A stretch of DNA of 64,000 nt. Source: Thermoanaerobacterium xylanolyticum LX-11 (GTDB taxonomy: Bacteria > Bacillota > Thermoanaerobacteria > Thermoanaerobacterales > Thermoanaerobacteraceae). The notes under the pieces are model-generated. The model did no database searches, had not been told where the DNA came from, and saw nothing but the letters and a program-made list of their open reading frames with translations. The stretch lies in assembly GCF_000189775.2 (NCBI RefSeq), contig NC_015555.1, forward strand, positions 1,623,001-1,687,000. The letters are read 5' to 3'. Positions 55,226 to 63,754 of the stretch are shown here, piece after piece; position 1 is the stretch's first letter; each line of letters begins with the position of its first letter. The translations under genes and the position numbers were made by a program.

Positions 55226-55777
55226 TTATTTCTTACTTAAAGCATCTATAAGTTCTGCTCCTTTTTCTAAGGCTTTTTCATTTATTGACACAAGATGCTC
55301 TTTACTTGGTCCTAAAACTTCTACAAGTGCCTTTAATGTAGATTCAATTTTTGTAATATTCGTTGCTTTTATTAGAGCTCCTAAAATCACCATATTGGCA
55401 ATCTTTAAATTCCCTAATTCATTGGCAATGTCATTTGCTGCAATTTCGTAAACTTCTATATCCTTTCTTTTCGCTTTCTCTTTAATTAGCGATGTATTTA
55501 TAAAAAGCTTTCCACCAGGCACAACATATTTTTCATACTTTTCTAAAGAAGGCCTATTCATTGCAACAACTACAGTTGCCTCGTTTATTATGGGGGAGCC
55601 TACTGGTTCATCAGATATGGTAACATGGCAGTTGGCTGTGCCTCCTCTCATCTCTGGTCCATACGACGGCAGCCACGATACGTTTTTCCCATCCATCATT
55701 CCTGCGTATGACATTATAAGCCCCATCGACATGATGCCCTGTCCACCAAATCCTGCAAATATTATCTTTTCATTCAT
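55226..55777 (-). CDS. VOR-type 2-oxoacid:ferredoxin oxidoreductase, gamma subunit
   Basis: 183 residues: FAGFGGQGIMSMGLIMSYAG, SYGPEMRGGTANCHVTISD and a C-terminal NEKALEKGAELI segment, the same family as the kor gamma subunit at 40894. Codon usage is like the genome average here, unlike the two genes upstream. The start is the ATG about nine bases after AGGAGG, two bases from the beta gene. Confidence 0.92.
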   Translation of the reverse strand: MNEKIIFAGFGGQGIMSMGLIMSYAGMMDGKNVSWLPSYGPEMRGGTANCHVTISDEPVGSPIINEATVVVAMNRPSLEKYEKYVVPGGKLFINTSLIKEKAKRKDIEVYEIAANDIANELGNLKIANMVILGALIKATNITKIESTLKALVEVLGPSKEHLVSINEKALEKGAELIDALSKK

Positions 55778-55778
55778 T

Positions 55779-56528
55779 TTATTTTTCCTCCTCCAAGGTG
55801 TTTTTGTATACACCTAATGGATAGTATTGCTCCATCTTGTCTTTTATCCATTTTAATGCTTCATTCGGTGACATACCCCAGTTTGTTGGACAGCTTGACA
55901 GGACTTCTATCATTGAAAAGCCTTTTTTGTTTATTTGGGCTTTGAATGCGTTTTTGATTGCTTTTTTGGCGTTTAATACGTGTTTTACGTCGTACACTGA
56001 TACTCTTTCGATGTATGCTGCTCCTTCTAATGTTGATAGCATTTCACACATTTTTATGGGATATCCGTTTGTTTCTGGTTTTCTTCCGTACGGGGTTGTG
56101 AGGGTTTCTTGCCCTATCAGCGATGTTGGTGCCATTTGGCCTCCTGTCATGCCGTATATGGCGTTGTTTATGAATATTACTGTTATGTTTTCTCCTCTTG
56201 CTGCTGCGTGTACTGTTTCTGCTGTTCCTATTGCTGCTAAGTCTCCATCTCCTTGGTATGTGAATACTATTTTGTCTGGGTGTACTCTTTTTATGCCTGT
56301 TGCTACTGCTGGTGCTCTTCCATGGGCTGCTTCTTGCATGTCGCAGTTGAAGTATTCGTAGGCGAATACGGCGCATCCTACTGGTGCTACACCTATTGCT
56401 TTGTCTAATACTCCTAATTCTTCCATTGCTTCTGCTACAAGTCTGTGGACTATGCCATGTGTACATCCTGGACAGTAGTGAAATGGTGTGTCTGTTAGTC
56501 CTTTTGTTTTTTGAAATACTACTGCCAT
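55779..56528 (-). CDS. VOR-type 2-oxoacid:ferredoxin oxidoreductase, beta subunit
   Basis: 249 residues. TPP-binding chain with HYCPGCTHGIVHRL near residue 18 and TYQGDGDLAAIGTAE, INNAIYGMTGGQMAPTS. The start (TAATG junction with the alpha gene) has a GGGGG site; the frame runs 70 codons further upstream only because this stretch has few stops. From the start to about 55915 nearly all codons end in A or C, then usage turns normal for the last ~45 codons. Position next to leucine dehydrogenase, Ptb and Buk suggests branched-chain 2-oxoacids as substrates. Confidence 0.92.
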   Translation of the reverse strand: MAVVFQKTKGLTDTPFHYCPGCTHGIVHRLVAEAMEELGVLDKAIGVAPVGCAVFAYEYFNCDMQEAAHGRAPAVATGIKRVHPDKIVFTYQGDGDLAAIGTAETVHAAARGENITVIFINNAIYGMTGGQMAPTSLIGQETLTTPYGRKPETNGYPIKMCEMLSTLEGAAYIERVSVYDVKHVLNAKKAIKNAFKAQINKKGFSMIEVLSSCPTNWGMSPNEALKWIKDKMEQYYPLGVYKNTLEEEK

Positions 56529-57592
56529 TATTTTTTCCCCCTTATTTTCTTGATTTCTTCTAATATGGCCATGGGTTCTGGTACCATTCCTCCTACTCTT
56601 CCATAAAAGTGGACTTCTTTTTGTCCGTTGACTGCTAGTTTTACGTCTTCTACCATCTGTCCCATGCTCATTTCTATTGTTAAATAGGCTTTTACGTGGT
56701 CTTTTGTTTTTTTGAATGGTTCTTCTGGAAATGGCCACAGTGATATTGGCCTTATTAAGCCTACTTTGATGTTTTCTCTTTTTGCTAGTTCGATTACGTT
56801 TTTGGCGACTCTTGCTATCGTGCCGTATGCTACTAGTATTATTTCTGCTTCTTCGCAGTTTGTCATTTCATATCGCACTTCTTCTTTTGCTGCTTTTTCG
56901 TATTTTTTGAATATTTCTATGTTGTGTTTTTCTAATATTTGTGGGTCTAATTCTAATGAGTTTATGATGTTTCTTTTGTTTCTCATTCCCATGCCTGTTG
57001 TGGCCCATGGTTTTTCTTCTATTTTGTTTTCTTCTTTTTTTAGCATGTCAAAGTCTACTGGTTCCATCATTTGCCCTAACATGCCGTCTCCTAATATCAT
57101 TACAGGGTTTCTGTATTTGTCAGCTATGTGGAATGCTTGTTGTACTAGTTCTGCCATTTCTTGTATTGTTGATGGTGCCAAGACTATGAGTTTGTAGTCT
57201 CCATGTCCTCCGCCTTTTGTGGCTTGAAAGTAGTCTGATTGGGATGGCTGTATTCCTCCTAAGCCTGGTCCGCCTCTCATTATGTTGGCTATTACGCATG
57301 GTACTTCTGCCCCTGCTATATATGATATTCCTTCTTGCATTAGGCTTATCCCTGGGCTTGATGATGTTATAAGGACTCTTGCTCCTGCTCCTCCTGCTCC
57401 GTATACCATGTTTATTGCTGATACTTCGCTTTCTGCTTGTAAGAATACTCCTCCTACTTCCGGCATTCTTTTTGCCATGTACGCTGTTACTTCGTTTTGT
57501 GGTGTTATTGGATATCCGAAATAATGCCTGCACCCGGCTTGTATTGCAGCTTCAGCCAGCGCTTCATTTCCTTTCATGAGTACTTTTGCCAT
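56528..57592 (-). CDS. VOR-type 2-oxoacid:ferredoxin oxidoreductase, alpha subunit
   Basis: 354 residues with MKGNEALAEAAIQAGCRHYF, FGYPITPQNEVTAY, SSSPGISLMQEGISY and MRGGPGLGGIQPSQSDYFQA motifs of the 2-ketoisovalerate:ferredoxin oxidoreductase type. Apart from roughly the first 25 codons it uses almost exclusively A- and C-ending codons, quite unlike the kor alpha gene at 42265. It is coupled to the ferredoxin subunit upstream and the beta subunit downstream. Confidence 0.92.
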   Translation of the reverse strand: MAKVLMKGNEALAEAAIQAGCRHYFGYPITPQNEVTAYMAKRMPEVGGVFLQAESEVSAINMVYGAGGAGARVLITSSSPGISLMQEGISYIAGAEVPCVIANIMRGGPGLGGIQPSQSDYFQATKGGGHGDYKLIVLAPSTIQEMAELVQQAFHIADKYRNPVMILGDGMLGQMMEPVDFDMLKKEENKIEEKPWATTGMGMRNKRNIINSLELDPQILEKHNIEIFKKYEKAAKEEVRYEMTNCEEAEIILVAYGTIARVAKNVIELAKRENIKVGLIRPISLWPFPEEPFKKTKDHVKAYLTIEMSMGQMVEDVKLAVNGQKEVHFYGRVGGMVPEPMAILEEIKKIRGKK

Positions 57593-57605
57593 ATCTATCC
57601 CCCTC

Positions 57606-57836
57606 TTATTTTATAACTGTTATGACTGTGTCTGGGCACATTATTGCACAAAATCCGCAGCTTATGCATTTTTCTATATTTTCTTCTTTTATCATGGCTG
57701 GGTGGTATCCTTTTATGTTTAATTTGTCTTTGTCCATTTCTATTATGTGTCTTGGGCATGCTTCAACGCATAGTTCACAGCTTTTGCACAAGTTTTCATT
57801 AAATATGACTTGCTTCAATTTCATCATCTCCATCAT
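57606..57836 (-). CDS. Ferredoxin (delta) subunit of the VOR complex
   Basis: 76 residues, two [4Fe-4S] motifs ([12 protein letters not shown] and [12 protein letters not shown]). Several in-frame ATGs exist near the start (residues 1, 2, 4, 5); AAGGTAA lies eight bases before the first. The codon bias of the downstream VOR genes begins within this gene. Confidence 0.9.
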   Translation of the reverse strand: MMEMMKLKQVIFNENLCKSCELCVEACPRHIIEMDKDKLNIKGYHPAMIKEENIEKCISCGFCAIMCPDTVITVIK

Positions 57837-57849
57837 ATTTTATATTACC

Positions 57850-58917
57850 TTATTCATACACTTTTGCTTCTTCTTCTCCACTTAAGACACGGTACGCTCC
57901 TTCGGCAAGTGCTTGCATCTCATCTTCTCCTGGATAAACATACACAGGAGCTATAAAATTAACTCTACTTGAAATGCGCTTTACAAAATCTTCATTGTAT
58001 GCTATACCACCTGTAATTCCTATAGCATCAACTTTGTCGTTTAAAGCTACAGCCATCGCTCCAATCTCTTTTGCTGTCTTATACGCCATTGCATCAAGTA
58101 TCAATTCCGCACTCTTATTGCCATTTTCTATCATTCTGTATACTTCTTTTACGTCATTTGTATTAAAATGTGCTACTAAACCGCCACCACCCAATATCTT
58201 CTTTTTCATTTCTTCAAGAGTATATTTGCCACTGTAGCACAATCTCACAAGTTCCAATGACGGAAGTCCTCCTGCTCTTTCAGGTGAAAATGGCCCCTCC
58301 CCATTTAAAGCATCATTTACATCTATTACATAACCATGTCTATGAGCTCCAACCGAAATTCCTCCGCCTAAATGTGCAATTATAAGGTTGACATCCTCGT
58401 ATTTCTTTTTTAAATCAGAAGATAAACGCCTTCCAATGGCTTTTTGATTTAATGCATGAAATATGCTGGATTTTTGGATTTCAGGCATTCCCGTTATTCT
58501 GGCGACATCGTCTAATTCATCTACGACAACTGGATCAACTATAAATGCAGGTATACCGTGATTTTTAGCTAATTCGTATGCAATAATTCCTCCAAGGTTT
58601 GAGGCATGTTCACCTCTTTTAGCTTCTTTTAAATCTGATATCATTCTTTCGTTTACAATGTAAGTACCACTTTTTATCGGCTTTAATAGACCGCCTCTTC
58701 CGACAATTGCATTCAATTTTTCCATGGAAAAATTCTTTCTATGAAGCATTTCTAAAATAGCATTTTCTCTAAATTCCAACTGTTCAAATATAGTTTTATA
58801 TTGACTAAGCTCAGAAACGCTATGTCTCAATGTTTCTGTAAACAAAGCTTTTTTATCTTCAAAAACTGAAATCTTTGTTGATGTAGAACCAGGATTTATT
58901 GCAAGGATTAAAAGCAA
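57850..58917 (-). CDS. buk: Butyrate kinase
   Basis: 355 residues, ASKHA-fold acyl kinase: N-terminal AINPGSTSTKISVF, HLGGGISVGAHRHGYVIDV near 200 and GITGGIAYNEDFVKR near 300. It makes ATP and a free short-chain acid from the acyl phosphate. The start is a TTG seven bases after GGAGGG; an ATG five codons upstream overlaps that site. In the order ptb - leucine dehydrogenase - buk - VOR the likely acids are isobutyrate, isovalerate and 2-methylbutyrate as well as butyrate or propionate. Confidence 0.93.
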   Translation of the reverse strand: MLLILAINPGSTSTKISVFEDKKALFTETLRHSVSELSQYKTIFEQLEFRENAILEMLHRKNFSMEKLNAIVGRGGLLKPIKSGTYIVNERMISDLKEAKRGEHASNLGGIIAYELAKNHGIPAFIVDPVVVDELDDVARITGMPEIQKSSIFHALNQKAIGRRLSSDLKKKYEDVNLIIAHLGGGISVGAHRHGYVIDVNDALNGEGPFSPERAGGLPSLELVRLCYSGKYTLEEMKKKILGGGGLVAHFNTNDVKEVYRMIENGNKSAELILDAMAYKTAKEIGAMAVALNDKVDAIGITGGIAYNEDFVKRISSRVNFIAPVYVYPGEDEMQALAEGAYRVLSGEEEAKVYE

Positions 58918-58936
58918 AGGAATTCCCTCCATAAGC

Positions 58937-60007
58937 TTAAACTTTTTTTATGAAATTATCTCTAATTCCCGCTATAGTTTTAATTCTTTCTTCAGCTACC
59001 ATATCGGCAGCAATACAAGTTGGAATATTTTCTTGCTTTGATTTTTGTATGACTTTTTTTACATTGTCATATACCATAGAAACTTTTCTCATTGCCCGTT
59101 CTTTGTTATAACCAGATGGATGTAATTCCTCAGCTACATTTATGACACCACCTGCATTGATAATAAAATCAGGTACATAGAGTATTCCTTTTTCTTGTAG
59201 GATTTCTCCATGTTTTTCTTCCTTCAATTGATTGTTTGAAGACCCTGCGACAATTTTACATTTTAGATGCGGTATTGTCTCATCATTTATTACAGCACCA
59301 AGTGCACATGGTGCAAATATGTCACAATCAACACCGTATATATCATCAGGTTTTACATACTCAGCATTAAATTCACTGACGGCTCTTTTTACATTATCTT
59401 CAAAAATATCTGTGATTATTAATCTTGTTCCCACATCATGCAAGTATTTTGCTAAATTATATCCAACATTCCCAACACCTTGAATAGCAACTGTTTTACC
59501 GCTTAATTCAGTAGTTCCAAATACTTCTTCACAAGCTGCTTGAATGCCTCTAAACACCCCGTATGCTGTAAAAGGAGACGGATCACCACTTTTCTCAGCA
59601 AGTCCCGCAACATAATTTGTCTCCATACTTATATAATCCATGTCTTTCATATTTGTCCCAACATCTTCGGCGGTTATATACCTTCCATTAAGCCCCTCTA
59701 TAAACCTGCCTAAGCTTCTAAATAATGCTTCACTTTTATCCTTTCTTGGATTTCCAATTACAACAGTTTTTGCGCCACCAAGATTTAGACCAGCGGCCGC
59801 ATTCTTGTAAGTCATGCCTCTTGCAAGCCTTAATGCATCATTTATCGCGTCTTCCTCTGTATCATAAGTCCACATCCTGCATCCACCTAATGCAGGACCC
59901 AATGTTGTATCATGTATTGCTATCACAGCTTTTAGATCAGATGTTTTATCATAACACAATACAACGTTTTCATAGTCAAACTCTCTCATTGTTTTAAATA
60001 ATTCCAT
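58937..60007 (-). CDS. Leucine/branched-chain amino acid dehydrogenase
   Basis: 356 residues, the octameric Leu/Phe dehydrogenase type: [37 protein letters not shown] and Rossmann [15 protein letters not shown] near 180. It deaminates leucine, isoleucine and valine to 2-oxoacids with NADH formation. The start is the ATG after GGAG. It sits between ptb and buk, as in Bacillus bkd operons. Confidence 0.93.
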   Translation of the reverse strand: MELFKTMREFDYENVVLCYDKTSDLKAVIAIHDTTLGPALGGCRMWTYDTEEDAINDALRLARGMTYKNAAAGLNLGGAKTVVIGNPRKDKSEALFRSLGRFIEGLNGRYITAEDVGTNMKDMDYISMETNYVAGLAEKSGDPSPFTAYGVFRGIQAACEEVFGTTELSGKTVAIQGVGNVGYNLAKYLHDVGTRLIITDIFEDNVKRAVSEFNAEYVKPDDIYGVDCDIFAPCALGAVINDETIPHLKCKIVAGSSNNQLKEEKHGEILQEKGILYVPDFIINAGGVINVAEELHPSGYNKERAMRKVSMVYDNVKKVIQKSKQENIPTCIAADMVAEERIKTIAGIRDNFIKKV

Positions 60008-60041
60008 ACAAATCACTCCTCTTAATTAATATTTTAAGCAA

Positions 60042-60947
60042 TTATATGTTTTTATCTGATGCCACAATTGAAGCAAGCAATATTGAATTAAATTTAGATT
60101 CTTTGGAGTCAGATCTTGATGTTAAAATAACCGGTTTTTTTGCTCCAACGATTATTCCAGCTATCCTTTTATTTGCAATAAATGTGATAGCCTTGTAAAG
60201 CATATTGCCAGCTTCTATATCAGGTACGATGAGAATATCTGCATTACCTGCAACAGTGCTAATTATACCTTTGTGATAAGCCGACTCAATAGAAAGCGCG
60301 TTATCTAATGCCAACGGCCCATCTACTATCATGCCTTTAAATTGACCTCTATCGCTCATCTTTGCTAAAATTGCAGCATCAATCGTCGCCTGCATAGCTG
60401 GATTTACCATCTCTACAGCAGCAAGTACAGCTACCTTTGGATCGCGTATACATAACTTTTTCGCCACGTAAGCTGCATTGTATATTATATCAATCTTTGC
60501 TTTTAAATCAGGTGATATGTTCATCGCTGCATCGCTTAAAAGCATTAATCTATTAAACGAAGATTCAAAAACAGCTACATGACTTAGTAATCTATCTGAC
60601 CTTAAATCAAATTCCTTGTCTAAAACGGCTTTTAATATTACTGATGTTGGCACCAATCCCTTCATAATCATGTCTGCTTGCCCATCACTTACAAGTTTTG
60701 CTGCCGCTCTACAAGCTTTCTCATCATCCTTTACATCTATAATCTCATGATCTTTTAAAGGCATCGAAATAGAAAGTGCAAGTCTTTCTATCTCTGACTT
60801 ATCCCCTACTAAAACAGCTTTTATTATTCCTTTTTCGTAAGCATCTTTCACAGCTAAAAGCACATCGACATCAGCCGCTTGTGCAACAGCCACGATCTTG
60901 GGATTCAAATCTTTAACTGCCTCATACATTTCTTTAAAACTCTTCAC
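60042..60947 (-). CDS. ptb: Phosphate butyryltransferase
   Basis: 301 residues, phosphotransacetylase-family fold with KIVAVAQAADVDVL at the N terminus, GLVPTSVILKAVLDKEFDLR near 130 and GPLALDNALS near 215. It converts an acyl-CoA to acyl phosphate for Buk. The start is a GTG six bases after GGAAGGTG. First gene of the leucine dehydrogenase-buk-VOR operon. Confidence 0.93.
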   Translation of the reverse strand: MKSFKEMYEAVKDLNPKIVAVAQAADVDVLLAVKDAYEKGIIKAVLVGDKSEIERLALSISMPLKDHEIIDVKDDEKACRAAAKLVSDGQADMIMKGLVPTSVILKAVLDKEFDLRSDRLLSHVAVFESSFNRLMLLSDAAMNISPDLKAKIDIIYNAAYVAKKLCIRDPKVAVLAAVEMVNPAMQATIDAAILAKMSDRGQFKGMIVDGPLALDNALSIESAYHKGIISTVAGNADILIVPDIEAGNMLYKAITFIANKRIAGIIVGAKKPVILTSRSDSKESKFNSILLASIVASDKNI

Positions 60948-61587
60948 CAAAAGCACCTTCCATATTTTCTCTATACTTATATTTTAAAATAGCGAGAAAA
61001 ATTATTATTTTATAAATGTTTATTGCTTAAAATTTTTTAATTCTTACAATTTATATTTAATATATTCTCCATTTATTTTAAAATTCCTTCTTAGTTTTAT
61101 AAAATTTTATAACCTTTATAATGCAAAATTGGGATTCCATCTCATGATACGTCCTCATGGTACGTCATAACCATTTGACTTATCAATAACCATCACTTAA
61201 AGCAATGTATCTCACACCGTGGAAAAACTTTTTCCAAATACCTTCTCATTTCAATATAATCTCTCTAAAGACAAGAAAGGTCTTTAGTGCCTATGCATAA
61301 TTTACTTTAATAAATCATTTAAGTTTTTTCTTTCTAAGTTGAAATTTCTCTCAATAACAATCTTGTTGTTTGCCTTATCCAAAAATTTTTCCCTTTATCC
61401 AATTACATTACCATCTTTTTAAAACATACCTTTTACAACATATAAGTGAAAAATCTATATAAAATTTATCTTCAAAGTCTACAGGGACATTTAAAACAAA
61501 ATGATAATACATTGAATGTTACATAGAATTATTTATTTTATTTGTACATATTATTTACTATAAATGATAGGCAGGAGGGGATATTTA
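60948..61587. other. Long intergenic region with several structured elements
   Basis: 640 AT-rich bases between divergent genes. Visible: a 13-base tandem pair (61141-61166), a palindrome TGGAAAAA-C-TTTTTCCA (61220-61236), an 8-bp hairpin CTAAAGAC / GTCTTTAG (61265-61287), and a 26-codon minus-strand frame (61302-61382) with a TTG start after AAAGGG. No tRNA, T-box or other known RNA is recognised. The ptb operon promoter should lie at the low end; only a weak TAAAAT is seen. Confidence 0.55.
61141..61166. repeat. Tandem 13-base repeat
   Basis: CTCATGATACGTC followed directly by CTCATGGTACGTC, one mismatch. Confidence 0.8.
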
Positions 61588-62733
61588 TTGCTATTTAAAA
61601 AGTATCATAAAGTAGCAATTCCTATTTTATTATTAATAGCCATAAGCATCTGGGGAATATTGTTTTTCAATAAAACATTATCTACTGTAGCAGACAACAA
61701 AGAAGAAATAAAGCCCTTTTTAGATGCTTTCTTTGAGTCAAGAGGAAGTGTACTTTTAAGCGGAAATATTAAAGACATAGAAAAATATTACGATGTTGCT
61801 AACACAAATGGCAAATGGGCTCTTGAACATGAAAAAAGAAGAATTGATTACGTAAAAGGATGGTCTGAAAAAAGAAATCTTAAATTCGTAGAATCACAAT
61901 CAATTTATAGAATCAAAAGTTTAAAAGTTGGCGAACAGTCTATATGGCTCTATTTGGTAGAGACGATGAAGATGGGCTACGAGTACAATGTAAAGCCCGA
62001 TTTAATAAATTACATGGGACTGGGAATTCGACATTCCATTCAGTTGGTTAAAATCAACGGCAACTGGGTGATACGCCGCGATTGGTACTACGATCCATTA
62101 GATGAAGATTCAGCATTTATAGATATTAGCCCTGCTGACGGAATAGCCACAGAAATATCGCCAACCAATACTACGCCTGCAGGTGATAGTCAAAATCAGA
62201 AAAAAGGAAATTACGATAGAGAAGGCGCTGTAAGGTATGCTGATACGTACGCTGGTGCTGCATGGGGTAGCGGAAATAACTATGAATACAACAAAAAATA
62301 CAGAGATTATAATGGCGTTGGTGGCGACTGCACAAATTTCGCTTCACAAGTCTTGCATGAAGGCGGTGGACTAAAAATGGACTACGTCTGGAACTTTAAT
62401 GGCCGTGACTCTAGTACAGCATGGGCACAAGCTCCTGCACTCTTTAACTACCTTATATACAATGGAAAAGGAAGGCTAATTGCACAAGGTACATACACAG
62501 ACATGGTAAAACCATCGGATTCACACCCTGCAGGAGCAATACGGGAACTTAAAAAGGGTGATCTCATTTGCTATGAAGAAAAAGGTACAATTGTTCATTT
62601 TGGCGTTGTAACAGGTTTTGATTCTTACGGAATTCCTGTTGTAAACACACATACATCTGACAGATACCATGTTCCATTTGATTTAGGATGGGATAAAAAG
62701 GTTATTTATAGATTCATTCACATAAATGATTAA
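61588..62733 (+). CDS. Membrane-anchored amidase-domain (Amidase_6) protein, copy 2
   Basis: 381 residues from a TTG after GGAGGGG. An N-terminal membrane helix (about 10-28), a ~150-residue region like that of the protein at 38837-39973, a Thr/Pro-rich linker, and an Amidase_6 domain with the catalytic Cys in GDCTNFASQVLHEGG (near 247), His in IVHFGVVTGF (near 339) and NTHTSDRYHVP. Probable cell-wall amidase. It is transcribed away from the fermentation island. Confidence 0.87.
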   Translation: MLFKKYHKVAIPILLLIAISIWGILFFNKTLSTVADNKEEIKPFLDAFFESRGSVLLSGNIKDIEKYYDVANTNGKWALEHEKRRIDYVKGWSEKRNLKFVESQSIYRIKSLKVGEQSIWLYLVETMKMGYEYNVKPDLINYMGLGIRHSIQLVKINGNWVIRRDWYYDPLDEDSAFIDISPADGIATEISPTNTTPAGDSQNQKKGNYDREGAVRYADTYAGAAWGSGNNYEYNKKYRDYNGVGGDCTNFASQVLHEGGGLKMDYVWNFNGRDSSTAWAQAPALFNYLIYNGKGRLIAQGTYTDMVKPSDSHPAGAIRELKKGDLICYEEKGTIVHFGVVTGFDSYGIPVVNTHTSDRYHVPFDLGWDKKVIYRFIHIND

Positions 62734-62766
62734 AGAGAGGCCAAATCCTCTCTTTAATCATTTATG
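62721..62766. terminator. Bidirectional terminator containing both stop codons
   Basis: Perfect 20-bp inverted repeat (CATAAATGATTAAAGAGAGG and its complement) with a 6-base loop. The stop codons of the amidase gene and of the convergent small gene lie inside the arms. Confidence 0.85.
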
Positions 62767-62965
62767 TCTGATCAAGGCTTGTAAGAACATCATCAAAAAC
62801 GTCTATCCTGCATTTTTGATTTTTTACATCCCAATGTGTACATATTTCACAGCTTCTTGATGATGAGTCTGCTATAGACATCATTGAAGCCTTGCCTAAA
62901 GAATCATCATAGCTAAAATCAGGACACATTTCACCTACCGCTTTTAACTGATCTCTGTTAGCCAT
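62762..62965 (-). CDS. Small cysteine-containing protein, unknown function
   Basis: 67 residues, not recognised. It has a central EMCPDFSYDD and a C-terminal SCEICTHWDVKNQKC with a CxxC...C pattern that could bind a metal. The start is the ATG after GGTGATACAA and overlaps the UPF0180 gene by eight bases, so the two are translationally coupled. Confidence 0.65.
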   Translation of the reverse strand: MANRDQLKAVGEMCPDFSYDDSLGKASMMSIADSSSRSCEICTHWDVKNQKCRIDVFDDVLTSLDQT

Positions 62966-63233
62966 TTGTATCACCGCCTGTACTTCTTTTTATTGCACTT
63001 TCTATGTCTTCTGGTGTCATTCCAGTTGCATCAATTATTGGCGATTTTGTGTACGTATTTTCAAATCCAAGCATGTCTTTGTGCTGTCCTGTTATTACAA
63101 TTGCATCATAATCATTGACGTTAATACCGCTTAAATTGCTATCTTGCTCAAGATTTACTACATTATATCCTTTACCAGTAAGGTATCTTTTTACATTTGA
63201 AAGCTCTCTTTCAACGGCTATTTTTTTCCCCAT
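62958..63233 (-). CDS. UPF0180 (YkuS-like) protein
   Basis: 91 residues. IAVERELSNVKRYLTGKGYN and YDAIVITGQHKDMLGFENT fit the UPF0180 family; function is unknown. The start is the ATG eight bases after GGAGGTG; the frame extends 43 codons upstream into a region without a site. Confidence 0.8.
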   Translation of the reverse strand: MGKKIAVERELSNVKRYLTGKGYNVVNLEQDSNLSGINVNDYDAIVITGQHKDMLGFENTYTKSPIIDATGMTPEDIESAIKRSTGGDTNG

Positions 63234-63286
63234 TAAAAACACCTCCAATAGCGAATACATAATTATTATTAGTTTAATGTACCTTT

Positions 63287-63607
63287 TTATTCGCATAGGA
63301 GGACTATTAAAAGCGATAAAAACATTAAAAACGCGGCTGCCATCAATAGCACTTTTCCCCATTGTGTCATATAAATAAAATCATATCTTTTTTCAGGAAG
63401 TTCAAGGTTTCTAAATATTCTACTGATAGTCCTCATATCGTTAAACCAATATGATACGTACAAAAAACCTCCAATAAGCCCCACAATACATCCGACAATA
63501 AAAAAATAATTGCTGTAACTTACATACGTAGAATGTATTCCATTTAAGGCAATATTAACAATAACAGTAATAAAAGATAAAATTATACCAAGTAAAATAC
63601 CTTTCAA
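63287..63607 (-). CDS. Small membrane protein, DUF3899-like
   Basis: 106 residues with three hydrophobic segments (about 2-20, 33-53 and 84-104), the first two separated by a short polar loop. This layout resembles DUF3899 proteins, but I am not certain. The sequence AGTTGTTAGCTTGAAAGG near the ATG gives an AAAGG-type site. No function known. Confidence 0.55.
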   Translation of the reverse strand: MKGILLGIILSFITVIVNIALNGIHSTYVSYSNYFFIVGCIVGLIGGFLYVSYWFNDMRTISRIFRNLELPEKRYDFIYMTQWGKVLLMAAAFLMFLSLLIVLLCE

Positions 63608-63754
63608 GCTAACAACTCCTAAATATCTTAGTATCTACCTTTTTTCTCTTTTGAATAATTATATCATATTTTTCTCAAGGATTATTATCGAAATTAACCT
63701 TCAACAAATGTACAAGTTAAATTGAATCTACTTATGTATGACCTGTAAGCCAGG

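Noticed and set aside
56044-56466. 140-codon open frame on the minus strand overlapping the VOR beta gene
   Set aside because: It is an out-of-phase reading of the A/C-ending codon block; the protein is rich in Arg, Ser and His with no domain, and the in-phase VOR beta gene is unmistakable.
57120-57533. 138-codon open frame on the minus strand overlapping the VOR alpha gene
   Set aside because: Same artefact of skewed codon usage; Arg/Ser-rich low-complexity translation with no ribosome site.
61120-61139. Sigma-54-like promoter (TGGAATCCCAATTTTGCAT, minus strand) upstream of ptb
   Set aside because: The GG and GC elements are 12 bases apart instead of the required 10, the -24 box is poor, and no sigma-54 activator gene is nearby.
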